Source: a virus. Taken from it: 25,320 bases of DNA. The position numbers were made by a program, and so were the translations under genes. The notes below the pieces were generated by a model. The model ran no database searches and was not told where the DNA came from. It saw only the letters and a program-made list of their open reading frames with translations. How positions within the stretch are numbered: position 1 is the first letter of the stretch; each line of letters begins with the position of its first letter. Below are positions 4,655-11,624 of this stretch, one piece after another. Where the stretch lies: positions 1 to 25,320 of the IMG/VR virus record IMGVR_UViG_3300044675_006292. The stretch is one strand, 5' to 3'.

Positions 4655-6876
4655 CCGACACCACCGCCAGCGGGCTCAACGAACTTGAGCTGCTCAACCT
4701 CGACGCCGACACGGGTGCCCCACCGGAGTCCCGTTTGCGTGATGTGAAATCGGCGGTCTCGATCTACTCGACCCTCCGGCGCGCCGACGAGCGCAGCAGC
4801 GCGAACAGGGCTCGCATCGACGGGATGTTCGACGGTGTTGCTCCCTACGACCAGCGCGTGCTGCAGTCGACTGGGCAGGGATCTCGCACCAACCTGAACC
4901 TCGGCGAGGGGCAGCGTTTCTTGGACATTGCGATGTCCGCCTACGTCGACCTCTACAGCTCGCTGGAGCGTTTGGTTTCGGTCAAGGTGCGCCGCGGCGA
5001 GCCCGCCGAACGGCAGGACGCGCAGGACATCATCGGCGAGGAGATCACCCACGCCTTGCGCGAATGGCCTGAGTTCCACTCGAACTTCCTTCGCCTTTGC
5101 GGGGAGTTCACGAAGCACGGCGTTTCGGTCTCCTACTTCGATTCCCCAAGCGGTTGGAAGTTCCGTGTTTGCGGCTTCGGGGACTTCCTGATCCCACGAC
5201 AAACCGTTGCCTCCGAGGAGGGGATCGAGGTTGCCTGCGCGCGTCGTCAGTATCTGCTGCACGAACTCTACGGCTTCATTCGCGACGAGGAAGTCGCCGC
5301 CAAAGTCGGCTGGGATATCGAGGAAGTGAAGCGCGTGATCACCAAGAACGCCCGCACCACGGGGCGCTCCGGCACCACCACTTTCTCCGATTGGGAATCG
5401 ACCCAGCGGGAACTGAAAAACAACGACCTCTACACCGGAATCGAGAACACGACGGTCGAGGTATTGCACTTCTGGGTCCGTGAATTCGACGGCACGGTGT
5501 CACACTTCATCTGCGCCGAAGAGGGCGCGAAGAGCTTCATGTTCAGCAAGACGGGCATGTTCGACGCGCCTGAACAAGCATACGTTTTGTTCACTTTCGG
5601 CGTAGGCACGAACGGAACCTACCACTCGATCCGCGGGCTCGGGCATCGCATTTTCAACCACGTCCAGACCAGCAACCGCCTGCGTTGCCAGATGATCGAC
5701 GGGGCAATGCTTGCCAGCGCCGTGATGATCCAACCGGAATCCCAGCGCGCCCTTGAGGACTTGTCCTTCACGTTCTACGGCCCGTATTCGGTGCTGTCGC
5801 CGAACGTCAAGATCGTCGAGAAGGCCATCCCGAACCTCAGCAATTCGGTGCAGCCAGCCCTTGCGGATCTCCAAAACCAGCTCGCGCAGAACGTCGATTT
5901 GCTTTCCACCTACGGCCCCGCGCAGTCCTCGCCCTACCGCAACAACCTGCAGGTGGAGCACGACCTCGCCGTTGCCTCCCGCTTGAGCGGTTCGACGCTG
6001 AACCTGTTCTACGCCGCTTGGAGCCGCTTGCTTCGTGAGGTTGTTCGACGCTTTGTCACGGGCGACCGCAAGGACCGCGCGATCAAGAAATTCTTCGACC
6101 GCTGCGCCGAACGAGGCGTCAGTGCCGACACCATCAAGAGCTTGGACCCTGCGCTCACGACCGCCGTGAAAGCGATCGGTGCGGGTTCGCAAGCCAACCG
6201 TTTGCTCGCGCTGCGGGAACTCAACAACATCTCCGGCTCCTTTGACGACGTCGGTCGCCGGAACCTGATCCGCGACATCACGGCTACGCGGGTTGGCCAT
6301 GATCTCGTTGACCGCTACGCTCCGGCTGCGCCAGAACCCCGTTTGACCGTCGATGCGAAGATCGCGATGATGGAGAACCAAGCGATGTCCTCGGGCACGC
6401 CCATTCCCGTGCTCGACAACGAGCTTCACGGCATGCACCTGCGCGTGCACGCCCCAGAACTGCAGCAGCTCCTTGCCGCCGTGCAGACCGGCGCAGCGGA
6501 CCCCGTGCAGGTCCTGCCAATCGTGCAGTTGCACTACGAGCACGTCATGCAACACTTGCAGTTCCTGTCGAGCGACCCCGCGGCACGGGGCCAAGTTTCC
6601 GAGCTCAAGCAGCTCACGCAGATCGCCGAAGAGGTCATCACCAACACGGGTCGCAAAATACAAGCCATGCAGCGCAAGCAGCAGGAAGGCGCTGCTGCCC
6701 CTGAAGGACAGCCGCAGGGGCCGACACCCGCCGAGCTGAAGTTCCAAGAGCACGAACTCAAGATGTCGATTGCCCGCCAGAAGGCTGAACTCGACATGCA
6801 GATCCGCGAAGCCAAGTTCCAGCAGGAGCAAGCGATCAACGACGCCAAGGGTGCCGTTTCTCTTGCGCGCGTTTAA
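4651..6876 (+). CDS. Portal (head-to-tail connector) protein
   Basis: This 741-residue protein is placed as the portal by its size, by its position ahead of scaffold and capsid genes, and by its sequence character: an N-terminal SIYSTLRRADERSS helix, EGQRFLDIAMSAYVDLY (about residues 84-100), a long central domain, and a charged C-terminal coiled coil (about 690-735, ELKMSIARQKAELDMQIREA). Portals form the dodecameric ring at one capsid vertex through which DNA is packaged and ejected. A TTG seven codons upstream is possible, but ATG 4651 gives the ATGA overlap with the preceding gene and avoids an unlikely extra stretch. No terminase gene is next to it, so packaging genes must lie elsewhere. 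The call rests on architecture and recognised style rather than a motif search. Confidence 0.8.
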   Translation: MTDTTASGLNELELLNLDADTGAPPESRLRDVKSAVSIYSTLRRADERSSANRARIDGMFDGVAPYDQRVLQSTGQGSRTNLNLGEGQRFLDIAMSAYVDLYSSLERLVSVKVRRGEPAERQDAQDIIGEEITHALREWPEFHSNFLRLCGEFTKHGVSVSYFDSPSGWKFRVCGFGDFLIPRQTVASEEGIEVACARRQYLLHELYGFIRDEEVAAKVGWDIEEVKRVITKNARTTGRSGTTTFSDWESTQRELKNNDLYTGIENTTVEVLHFWVREFDGTVSHFICAEEGAKSFMFSKTGMFDAPEQAYVLFTFGVGTNGTYHSIRGLGHRIFNHVQTSNRLRCQMIDGAMLASAVMIQPESQRALEDLSFTFYGPYSVLSPNVKIVEKAIPNLSNSVQPALADLQNQLAQNVDLLSTYGPAQSSPYRNNLQVEHDLAVASRLSGSTLNLFYAAWSRLLREVVRRFVTGDRKDRAIKKFFDRCAERGVSADTIKSLDPALTTAVKAIGAGSQANRLLALRELNNISGSFDDVGRRNLIRDITATRVGHDLVDRYAPAAPEPRLTVDAKIAMMENQAMSSGTPIPVLDNELHGMHLRVHAPELQQLLAAVQTGAADPVQVLPIVQLHYEHVMQHLQFLSSDPAARGQVSELKQLTQIAEEVITNTGRKIQAMQRKQQEGAAAPEGQPQGPTPAELKFQEHELKMSIARQKAELDMQIREAKFQQEQAINDAKGAVSLARV

Positions 6877-6880
6877 CACT

Positions 6881-7414
6881 ATGCCAGCCCCAACTAACAA
6901 AGACATCGATGGTACGCTGAGCGCGTTGTCGTGGGCTCCCGAACTCATAATCGCACGGGAACGACTACAAGCGAGGGGCCTCGGGGCCAAGGCAAACTTG
7001 GCTAAATCTCTGCTGAAAAAGCTCCCCCGGGGAGCCGCCGCCCTAGAACTCGGGCTTCACGCGATTGAGGCTGCGCGCATAGCCAACAGTCCTGAAGTTC
7101 GCGAATCCAGAGTCGCGGAAGCTGAGGACCTCTCGAAGAAGGGCGTCGCGCAAAGACTCTTTGCAGCCTACGATAATCCAGTCGGGCTAGTCTACGGGAC
7201 TGGGGCTTTAGTGAAGGAAGCCGAAGACACGAGGAGCGACCCCCGCCTCCGAGAGCAGGACCTTGCTTACTTGAAATGGCGGGCCGAGCGGGACTTCGCA
7301 GCCTCGCGGAAAGCCCAAAAAGCTGGTGCCCAGCAGAAGAGCCGCTCTGCGATGATTCGCGACATGGCTGGAGCAAACCGCATGCGCCCAAATCTTTTGA
7401 CAACAAAAGATTGA
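6881..7414 (+). CDS. Unknown protein in the head module, 177 aa
   Basis: ATG 6881 lies four bases after the portal stop, so the two are probably translated together. The product (MPAPTNKDIDGTLSAL...) is helical and basic: a hydrophobic helix pair around residues 40-70 (GAKANLAKSLLKKLPRGAAA) is followed by charged helices and a Lys/Arg/Gln-rich C-terminus (about 135-160). Codon use is less GC-rich at third positions than in the portal. I do not recognise a family. The position suggests a head-associated or internal virion protein, but a later insertion between portal and scaffold genes would also fit. The TGA stop overlaps the -35 box of the next candidate promoter. Confidence 0.7.
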   Translation: MPAPTNKDIDGTLSALSWAPELIIARERLQARGLGAKANLAKSLLKKLPRGAAALELGLHAIEAARIANSPEVRESRVAEAEDLSKKGVAQRLFAAYDNPVGLVYGTGALVKEAEDTRSDPRLREQDLAYLKWRAERDFAASRKAQKAGAQQKSRSAMIRDMAGANRMRPNLLTTKD

Positions 7415-7439
7415 CCCGAACCCGGTATCCGGCTACAGA
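7411..7439 (+). promoter_or_regulatory. Candidate leaderless promoter for the gene at 7447
   Basis: TTGACC (7411-7416; five of six) overlaps the stop TGA of the preceding gene. After 17 bases comes TACAGA (7434-7439; three of six), which ends seven bases before ATG 7447. The spacer contains GAACCCGGTATCCGGC, a member of the intergenic repeat family. Confidence 0.45.
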
Positions 7440-7446
7440 TTCCCGC

Positions 7447-7779
7447 ATGCCAGCCCGCCGAACCCGTAGCCCCCGCGCCGCTGCACCACCCACAGTGCCG
7501 GTGCCCCGAAAGCTGGAACGCTGGTTCCAAGACCCGATCATGGTCTCCCGCCTTCGAGAGCTGTTGAGCGAGGAAGCTTTCCAAGTAGCACAGGCCACCT
7601 TGCTTGACGCCGCGCTACCCACCTACGCGCACCTGAACCGGCCCAACGAGGAGAACGTGTTGCGACACGCTTGGCTCGCCGGTTACCGCGATGCCCTACG
7701 CGACCTTCTCGCCCTTACCGTGGCTCCTGCCGCGCGCAACCGAGACCTGCCCGAAGAATGGGCACACATCGAAGACTAA
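7447..7779 (+). CDS. Unknown head-module protein, 110 aa
   Basis: The start is ATG 7447, preferred over longer in-frame options that overlap the previous gene because a -10-like box ends seven bases before it. The first 20 residues are Arg/Pro/Ala-rich and probably disordered; then come helices (WFQDPIMVSRLRELLSEEAF, residues about 28-47; ENVLRHAWLAGYRDALRDLL, about 74-93). The pattern H-WLAGYRDAL is typical of small helical phage proteins encoded between portal and scaffold, but I cannot name it. It ends five bases before the scaffold ATG, so coupling is likely. Confidence 0.75.
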   Translation: MPARRTRSPRAAAPPTVPVPRKLERWFQDPIMVSRLRELLSEEAFQVAQATLLDAALPTYAHLNRPNEENVLRHAWLAGYRDALRDLLALTVAPAARNRDLPEEWAHIED

Positions 7780-7784
7780 ACATC

Positions 7785-8894
7785 ATGGAAGCCACAGCCA
7801 CCCCAGAAGCCCCAGCCAACGACGGGTTCATCAACAGCATCGAGGACGCCTTCAGCGGCTTTGATTCGATCGCCGACGCACCGGAACCCGCCGCCCTCGC
7901 GGACATCCCCGCGGCGGAAGACGCCGAAGAGAACGAAGAACCGGCTGCCGCAGCGGACAACCCGCTTGACGAGTTGGATTCCGTCGAGCCGGAGAAGGAT
8001 TGGACCCCCCAAGCCGCCAAGCGTTTCAAGCAGCTCAAGACGGAACTCAAGAGCAGCAAGTCCCGCCTGCAGGAACTCGAAGGCTCGCTCGCTGAACGCG
8101 AAGCACGCTTGGAGGAACTCAAAGCCATTGCCGACAACCCCGAATACGAGCAGCTCCGCACGAAGGTGGACGGCTACGAGCGCGAGCTGCTGGTCACCAA
8201 GCTTGAATCCAGCTCGGTCTACAAGGAACTTGTTGCCGAACCCCTCGCACAGCTCGTCTCTGAGGCCGATGCACTCGCCGAGAAATACTCGGTGGACGCC
8301 AACGAACTGCTCGATGCCATCGCGCTCGACGACGAAGCGGCACAGGACGAAGCCCTTTCGGACCTGCTCGCTACCGCGAATGATCGCGACCGTTTCCGCA
8401 TCTACAAGATCGTCGAGCAGATCAAGCCGATCCTGCATCAGCGCGCCGTGCTTCAGGAGAACGCTCAGGAGGCCCTACAAGAGGCCGAGGCACTGCAGCA
8501 GGTCCAGACCCAGCAGCAGCTCGTTGAACGCGCTGCAGAGCGCAAGCAGGCCGCTACGGCGGTGGCAGAGCAGCTCAGCAAGAAGCTGACCTTCCTCGAC
8601 GGCATTGACGGGGTTGATCTCAAAACCATCAGCCAGCGTGTTGCCGAACAGGATACCAGCAAGTTGTCCCCCGTGGACAGCGCGTTCCAATCGTTCTCGG
8701 CCCAGTTGCTACCGAAGGTCGCCCGCGAATACCTAGCCCTGCGCAAGGAACTGGATTCCCTCACCGACAAGCTTGCCAAGTTCGACCGCGCGACCCCCCG
8801 CGCCGGTGGCGGCGGCACCAGCCCTGCTGGCCCAACGGGCGGCAACGACGGCAAATCCTTCATGGATGCGGTCACCGCGGCCTTCGGTGGGTGA
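7785..8894 (+). CDS. Capsid scaffolding protein
   Basis: The 369-residue product starting MEATATPEAPANDG has the expected profile of a phage scaffold: an acidic, Ala/Glu/Pro-rich N-terminus (about 1-75), a long coiled-coil core (about 85-270, with Leu/Glu/Lys heptads such as LKTELKSSKSRLQELEGSL), and a Gly-rich linker (RAGGGGTSPAGPTGG, about 340-356) leading to a short C-terminal helix that usually contacts the coat protein. Scaffolds template procapsid assembly and leave before DNA packaging. It lies between the portal and major capsid genes, as in T7- and P22-like phages. The frame is open upstream, but that stretch overlaps the preceding gene and lacks the acidic character. Confidence 0.82.
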   Translation: MEATATPEAPANDGFINSIEDAFSGFDSIADAPEPAALADIPAAEDAEENEEPAAAADNPLDELDSVEPEKDWTPQAAKRFKQLKTELKSSKSRLQELEGSLAEREARLEELKAIADNPEYEQLRTKVDGYERELLVTKLESSSVYKELVAEPLAQLVSEADALAEKYSVDANELLDAIALDDEAAQDEALSDLLATANDRDRFRIYKIVEQIKPILHQRAVLQENAQEALQEAEALQQVQTQQQLVERAAERKQAATAVAEQLSKKLTFLDGIDGVDLKTISQRVAEQDTSKLSPVDSAFQSFSAQLLPKVAREYLALRKELDSLTDKLAKFDRATPRAGGGGTSPAGPTGGNDGKSFMDAVTAAFGG

Positions 8895-9003
8895 AACACA
8901 ACTTCCACCGGACGCCTCTCGTTACGAAGCGCACTACCCAGCACGAACAGACGTGTGACCCCACAGGACGCTGCGGGGAAGGTGGTTCTCCCTTACCTAA
9001 AGC

Positions 9004-9189
9004 ATGAAACCCAAGAGCCGAGTCAACGAAGCGGGCAACTACACCAAGCCCACCATGCGCAAACGCTTGTTTGAATCCATCAAAGCGGGCACCCGTGGCG
9101 GCGACCCGAATGAGTGGTCGGCTCGTAAAGCATTGCTGCTGGCTCGGGAATATAAAAGCAAGGGCGGCGCGTATACCACCAGCAAGTAG
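9004..9189 (+). CDS. Small conserved basic phage protein, 61 aa (KSRVNEAGNYTKP type)
   Basis: The product reads MKPKSRVNEAGNYTKPTMRK and ends with WSARKALLLAREYKSKGGAY-type sequence. This KSRVNxAGNYTKPxxRKxLFxxIKAG...WSARKAxxLAxxYKxxGG pattern is one I recall from phage, bacterial and giant-virus proteins of unknown function (a DUF6321-like domain, from memory and not checked). It is compact, basic and Gly-rich, with no catalytic motif. A 109-base gap precedes it, and the next gene starts three bases after its stop. Its recurrent pairing with the following gene type suggests a joint role in virion assembly or DNA handling, which is inference. Confidence 0.75.
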   Translation: MKPKSRVNEAGNYTKPTMRKRLFESIKAGTRGGDPNEWSARKALLLAREYKSKGGAYTTSK

Positions 9190-9191
9190 CC

Positions 9192-9428
9192 ATGATGAAG
9201 AAACCCCAGCAATCGTTGCGGCAGTGGGTGTCCGCGAAATGGCGCACCTCCGACGGCACCCCTTCAGAGGGCAAGAAGCGCTACCTGCCCGACAAGGCGT
9301 GGTCTGCTTTGACGCCCGCTGAACGGGCTGCCACCAACCGCGCGAAAGCAGAGGGCAACCGTGCTGGCAAGCAGTTCGTGCCCCAGCCGAAAGCGATTGC
9401 CGAGAAGGCTGCGCGCTACCGCCGCTGA
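9192..9428 (+). CDS. Small conserved basic protein, 78 aa (DUF5872-like)
   Basis: ATG 9192 follows the previous stop (9187-9189) by two bases, and a second ATG follows immediately (MMKKPQQ). The sequence follows a known pattern: WVSAKWRTSDGTPSEGKKRYLP (motif WxxxKWRTxxGxPSxGxxRYLP), AWSALTPAERAATNRAKAEG and GKQFVPQPKAIAEKAARYR. I recall this combination from DUF5872-type proteins of phages and large DNA viruses; function is not established. It is strongly basic and could bind nucleic acid. It is followed by a perfect 15-bp hairpin and the promoter-like sequence ahead of the capsid gene. Confidence 0.75.
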   Translation: MMKKPQQSLRQWVSAKWRTSDGTPSEGKKRYLPDKAWSALTPAERAATNRAKAEGNRAGKQFVPQPKAIAEKAARYRR

Positions 9429-9456
9429 GCCTAAACGAAAAAATCTACAAAATCCC

Positions 9457-9491
9457 CAACAAACCCGATTGACAACCAATCGGGTTTGTTG
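9457..9491. terminator. Perfect 15-bp hairpin between scaffold block and capsid gene
   Basis: CAACAAACCCGATTG (9457-9471) pairs perfectly with 9477-9491 around a 5-base loop. The sequence before it is A-rich (9437-9453), which would give a U-tract on the minus strand, but there is no T-run on the plus side. It may act as a terminator, weakly or for antisense transcription, or as the 5' structure of the capsid mRNA. The -35 hexamer TTGACA of the next promoter spans the loop. Confidence 0.5.
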
Positions 9492-9497
9492 CATTCT
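9469..9497 (+). promoter_or_regulatory. Candidate promoter for the major capsid gene
   Basis: A perfect TTGACA (9469-9474), a 17-base spacer and CATTCT (9492-9497; three of six) precede the capsid gene by about 210 bases. The overlap with a 15-bp hairpin means that cruciform formation or protein binding could affect use. It would produce the only long leader in the rightward block. Confidence 0.45.
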
Positions 9498-9710
9498 ACC
9501 TGCGTGTTCTCGCGAACACACCGCAGATAGCCCGCCTTGGCCCGCTCTGAGCCTACCCCGAAAGTGGTGAATCCAGTTCTATTGGCGGGTTGGACACGGA
9601 ACCAAATTGAAGCTTTGGCCCGCTACGGGCCGATCGCCCGCTTCAGCGATACCCCCGCCTCGCATTCGTTCCCAAACCAACCTTTCCCCTAGAACCAACC
9701 CCACTTTTTT
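9498..9710 (+). other. Long 5' leader of the capsid gene with a possible 42-codon frame
   Basis: Beyond the candidate promoter, 213 bases have no established gene. They contain a GTGTTC/GAACAC hairpin (about 9504-9519). A frame from GTG 9564 (or 9567) to TAG 9690-9692 encodes about 42 residues with VLLAGWTRNQIEALARYGPI, which resembles a helix-turn-helix fragment; the same frame can be read from TTG 9537. This may be a real small regulatory gene, a relic or chance. A T-run sits just before ATG 9711. Confidence 0.3.
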
Positions 9711-11021
9711 ATGGCCACCAACGGCACCCAACTTTTTGTTCAGACCGACGGCACCACCGCCATCGACACCATCCTCACGCAAGAGGCCAACCGCATCGGA
9801 CAGGACATCCACCGGCGCACGGTGCACACCAGCCCGTGGATGGATCTCATCAAGCAGACCGCGTTTCCTGCTGGCATGGGCTACACGCTCGGCACGCTGA
9901 TCTACGACCGTTCACTCCCGACCACCACGGCCAACGGCTCTACGCTCGGTCTTAGCTGGACCAACATCGGCCCTGATGCTGGTGCCCAAGACGCCCTCCA
10001 GACGGGAAACACTCTGGACCAGATCCTCGTCGGAGCCCGCGACACCAACATTGGTGCCCAGAGTGGCAAGTCGTTCATCCAGTTCGCCCGCCAGCTCAAG
10101 CAATACGCCCTGAAGCGGGCCGTTGTCGAGTCCCCGCGCATCAACGTGGAAGACCTCCGCTTCGCCGCCTACCGTCAGGAGCAGCTGCGGGCCGTCATGG
10201 ATGCGTTGACCGACTCCACCCGCTACTCGTGGGAAGAGCGCTACCGCGACGAGTATGACCGCCTGTGTGCCAACATCTTCGTCTGTAAGTTGGGCTCGAC
10301 GCTGATCTCCAGCGGCAAGGAAGGTAACGCAACGGTTGACGTCAACCTTAGCGGGGACCCAGCCGCAAACATCTCGAACAAGATCCTTGATTCGATCTAC
10401 TTCCGCCTCGTGCGTGGTGGCGCTGGAGCCAATGCCTACGGCCGTGAGAACGCCCGTCCGGTGTTCGGTCTGGTTTGCTCCTCGGAAGCATCCTACGCGC
10501 TGGTCACCGAAGCCGGTTTCCGCGACGACTACCGCTACAACAACGCCAAGGTCGGCGAACTCATTGCCCCTCTCGGCATCGAGCGCAGCCACCGCGGGTT
10601 CTACCACCTGATCGACGACCTCGCCCCGCGGTTCACTGCGGACACCGACACTGACGGCGGCGGCACCGCGGACACTGCGGACGGCACCCTAAACCGTGTG
10701 TTCCCCTACACGGCCACCAACGGGGTCATCACGGAGAACGCATCCTACAACACGGCCCCGTTCGAAGCCGCCTACGTGCTGCACCAAGACGTGATGGAGT
10801 CCCAGATCCCTGAGCCGATCACCGGCGCAAGTGGTCTGACCTTCGATCCGCTCAACTACCGCGGCAAGTTCGACTGGAAGAACATCCCATCCGTCGATCT
10901 CAACCCCGACGGCACCATCGGCTTCTTCCGCGGCGTTCTCGCGAGCGCATCGAAGCCGATCAAGACGGAGTTCGGCTACGTGGTGATCTTCAAGCGCGAC
11001 TCCACCTCCCCCGCCACCTAA
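9711..11021 (+). CDS. Major capsid protein
   Basis: The 436-residue product (MATNGTQLFVQTDGTTAIDT) follows the scaffold and precedes a strong terminator, the standard place for the major coat gene. Visible features suit an HK97-fold coat: an N-terminal helical arm (TILTQEANRIGQDIHRRT), a long loop with AGMGYTLGTLIYDRSLP, a spine-helix-like region (DLRFAAYRQEQLRAVMDALT, about residues 148-167) and a C-terminal part with Gly/Asp-rich loops and FKRDSTSPAT at the end. Size fits coat proteins of podovirus-like phages. No Shine-Dalgarno sequence is present; TTTTTT lies just before ATG. It probably is the most highly expressed gene of the window. The family within the HK97 fold is not resolved. Confidence 0.85.
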   Translation: MATNGTQLFVQTDGTTAIDTILTQEANRIGQDIHRRTVHTSPWMDLIKQTAFPAGMGYTLGTLIYDRSLPTTTANGSTLGLSWTNIGPDAGAQDALQTGNTLDQILVGARDTNIGAQSGKSFIQFARQLKQYALKRAVVESPRINVEDLRFAAYRQEQLRAVMDALTDSTRYSWEERYRDEYDRLCANIFVCKLGSTLISSGKEGNATVDVNLSGDPAANISNKILDSIYFRLVRGGAGANAYGRENARPVFGLVCSSEASYALVTEAGFRDDYRYNNAKVGELIAPLGIERSHRGFYHLIDDLAPRFTADTDTDGGGTADTADGTLNRVFPYTATNGVITENASYNTAPFEAAYVLHQDVMESQIPEPITGASGLTFDPLNYRGKFDWKNIPSVDLNPDGTIGFFRGVLASASKPIKTEFGYVVIFKRDSTSPAT

Positions 11022-11028
11022 CCCCCCA

Positions 11029-11060
11029 AGCAAGGCCCCGCCTAAAAACGGGGCCTTGCT
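11029..11060 (+). terminator. Terminator after the major capsid gene
   Basis: AGCAAGGCCCCG (11029-11040) pairs perfectly over 12 bp with 11049-11060 around a CCTAAAAA loop, eight bases after the capsid stop. The following CCCTTTCC is only weakly U-rich, so partial termination is likely, comparable in position to the terminator after the capsid gene in T7-like phages. Confidence 0.75.
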
Positions 11061-11087
11061 CCCTTTCCAACCAACCCTGTCTGTCCT

Positions 11088-11504
11088 ATGCCTACCCTTG
11101 ACGACATCCCGATTCTCCAACGTGTCACCCCTTCCGGGGATGACCTGATTCCGATCAGTGACCCTAGTGGCACCGGTGGCTCGCAGGTTCGCGCCATTGC
11201 GCTGAACCAGATCAGCGGCCTATCTGCGGCGGACGTCACGACCACTGCGACAAGCCCCGTCACGGCAAACCGGTTCACGTTCATCACTGGTGGCACCACT
11301 ACTACGGTCAACATCCCAGCCCCGTCCGGTGTGCTCCGTGAGATTTTCGTGTCCAACGGTGGTTCTGGAAGCGCCACAATCACTGCAGCTACTGCTACTA
11401 TCCGCACAGCCGCAGCCCCCACAGCCGCTACCACAGTCACTCTCGCCACCCTTGGATACCAGCACTACATGAGTGATGGCACCAACTGGTTCCGAGTTCA
11501 CTGA
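11088..11504 (+). CDS. Small virion appendage protein with shared docking N-terminus, 138 aa
   Basis: The N-terminus MPTLDDIPILQRVTPSGDDL is closely related to that of the SGNH protein encoded at 11625 (MPSLDDIPTLPPCTPTGDDL), also at the nucleotide level. Both probably use this segment to attach to the same virion site. The rest is Thr/Ser/Ala/Gly-rich beta-type sequence (about 45-138) ending GYQHYMSDGTNWFRVH, an ending common in phage fibre or decoration proteins that form trimers. No enzyme motif is seen. It lies between two terminators (11029-11060 and 11544-11588), so it may be transcribed separately. A capsid decoration protein is the other option. Confidence 0.75.
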   Translation: MPTLDDIPILQRVTPSGDDLIPISDPSGTGGSQVRAIALNQISGLSAADVTTTATSPVTANRFTFITGGTTTTVNIPAPSGVLREIFVSNGGSGSATITAATATIRTAAAPTAATTVTLATLGYQHYMSDGTNWFRVH

Positions 11505-11543
11505 TCCCTCCCCACCTCGGCCCACGTCTTCGGACAAAGCCCG

Positions 11544-11588
11544 AACCCTGAATCCGGCATCTCCCACCGGATTCGGGGTTCTTTTTTT
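11544..11588 (+). terminator. Rho-independent terminator
   Basis: AACCCTGAATCCGG (11544-11557) pairs with CCGGATTCGGGGTT (11567-11580) over 14 bp with one G-U wobble and a 9-base loop. CTTTTTTT follows (11581-11588). This is the clearest intrinsic terminator in the window. Its left arm shares CCCTGAATCCGGCATC with position 3188-3203 in the control region. Confidence 0.9.
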
Positions 11589-11589
11589 G

Positions 11590-11618
11590 TTGCACACAAG
11601 CCTATTTGCAGGCACCAT
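11590..11618 (+). promoter_or_regulatory. Candidate leaderless promoter for the SGNH protein
   Basis: TTGCAC (11590-11595), a 17-base spacer and CACCAT (11613-11618) end six bases before ATG 11625, directly after the terminator. The hexamers match poorly (four and three of six), but the geometry matches the other examples. Confidence 0.35.
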
Positions 11619-11624
11619 ACACCC

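Noticed and set aside
4543-5469. Minus-strand frame of 308 codons
   Set aside because: Antisense shadow of the portal N-terminal region; no start context or neighbours support it.
5500-6990. Long open frame of 496 codons on the minus strand
   Set aside because: It lies opposite the portal gene and arises from GC-rich codon bias; the plus-strand frame has better composition, context and gene overlaps.
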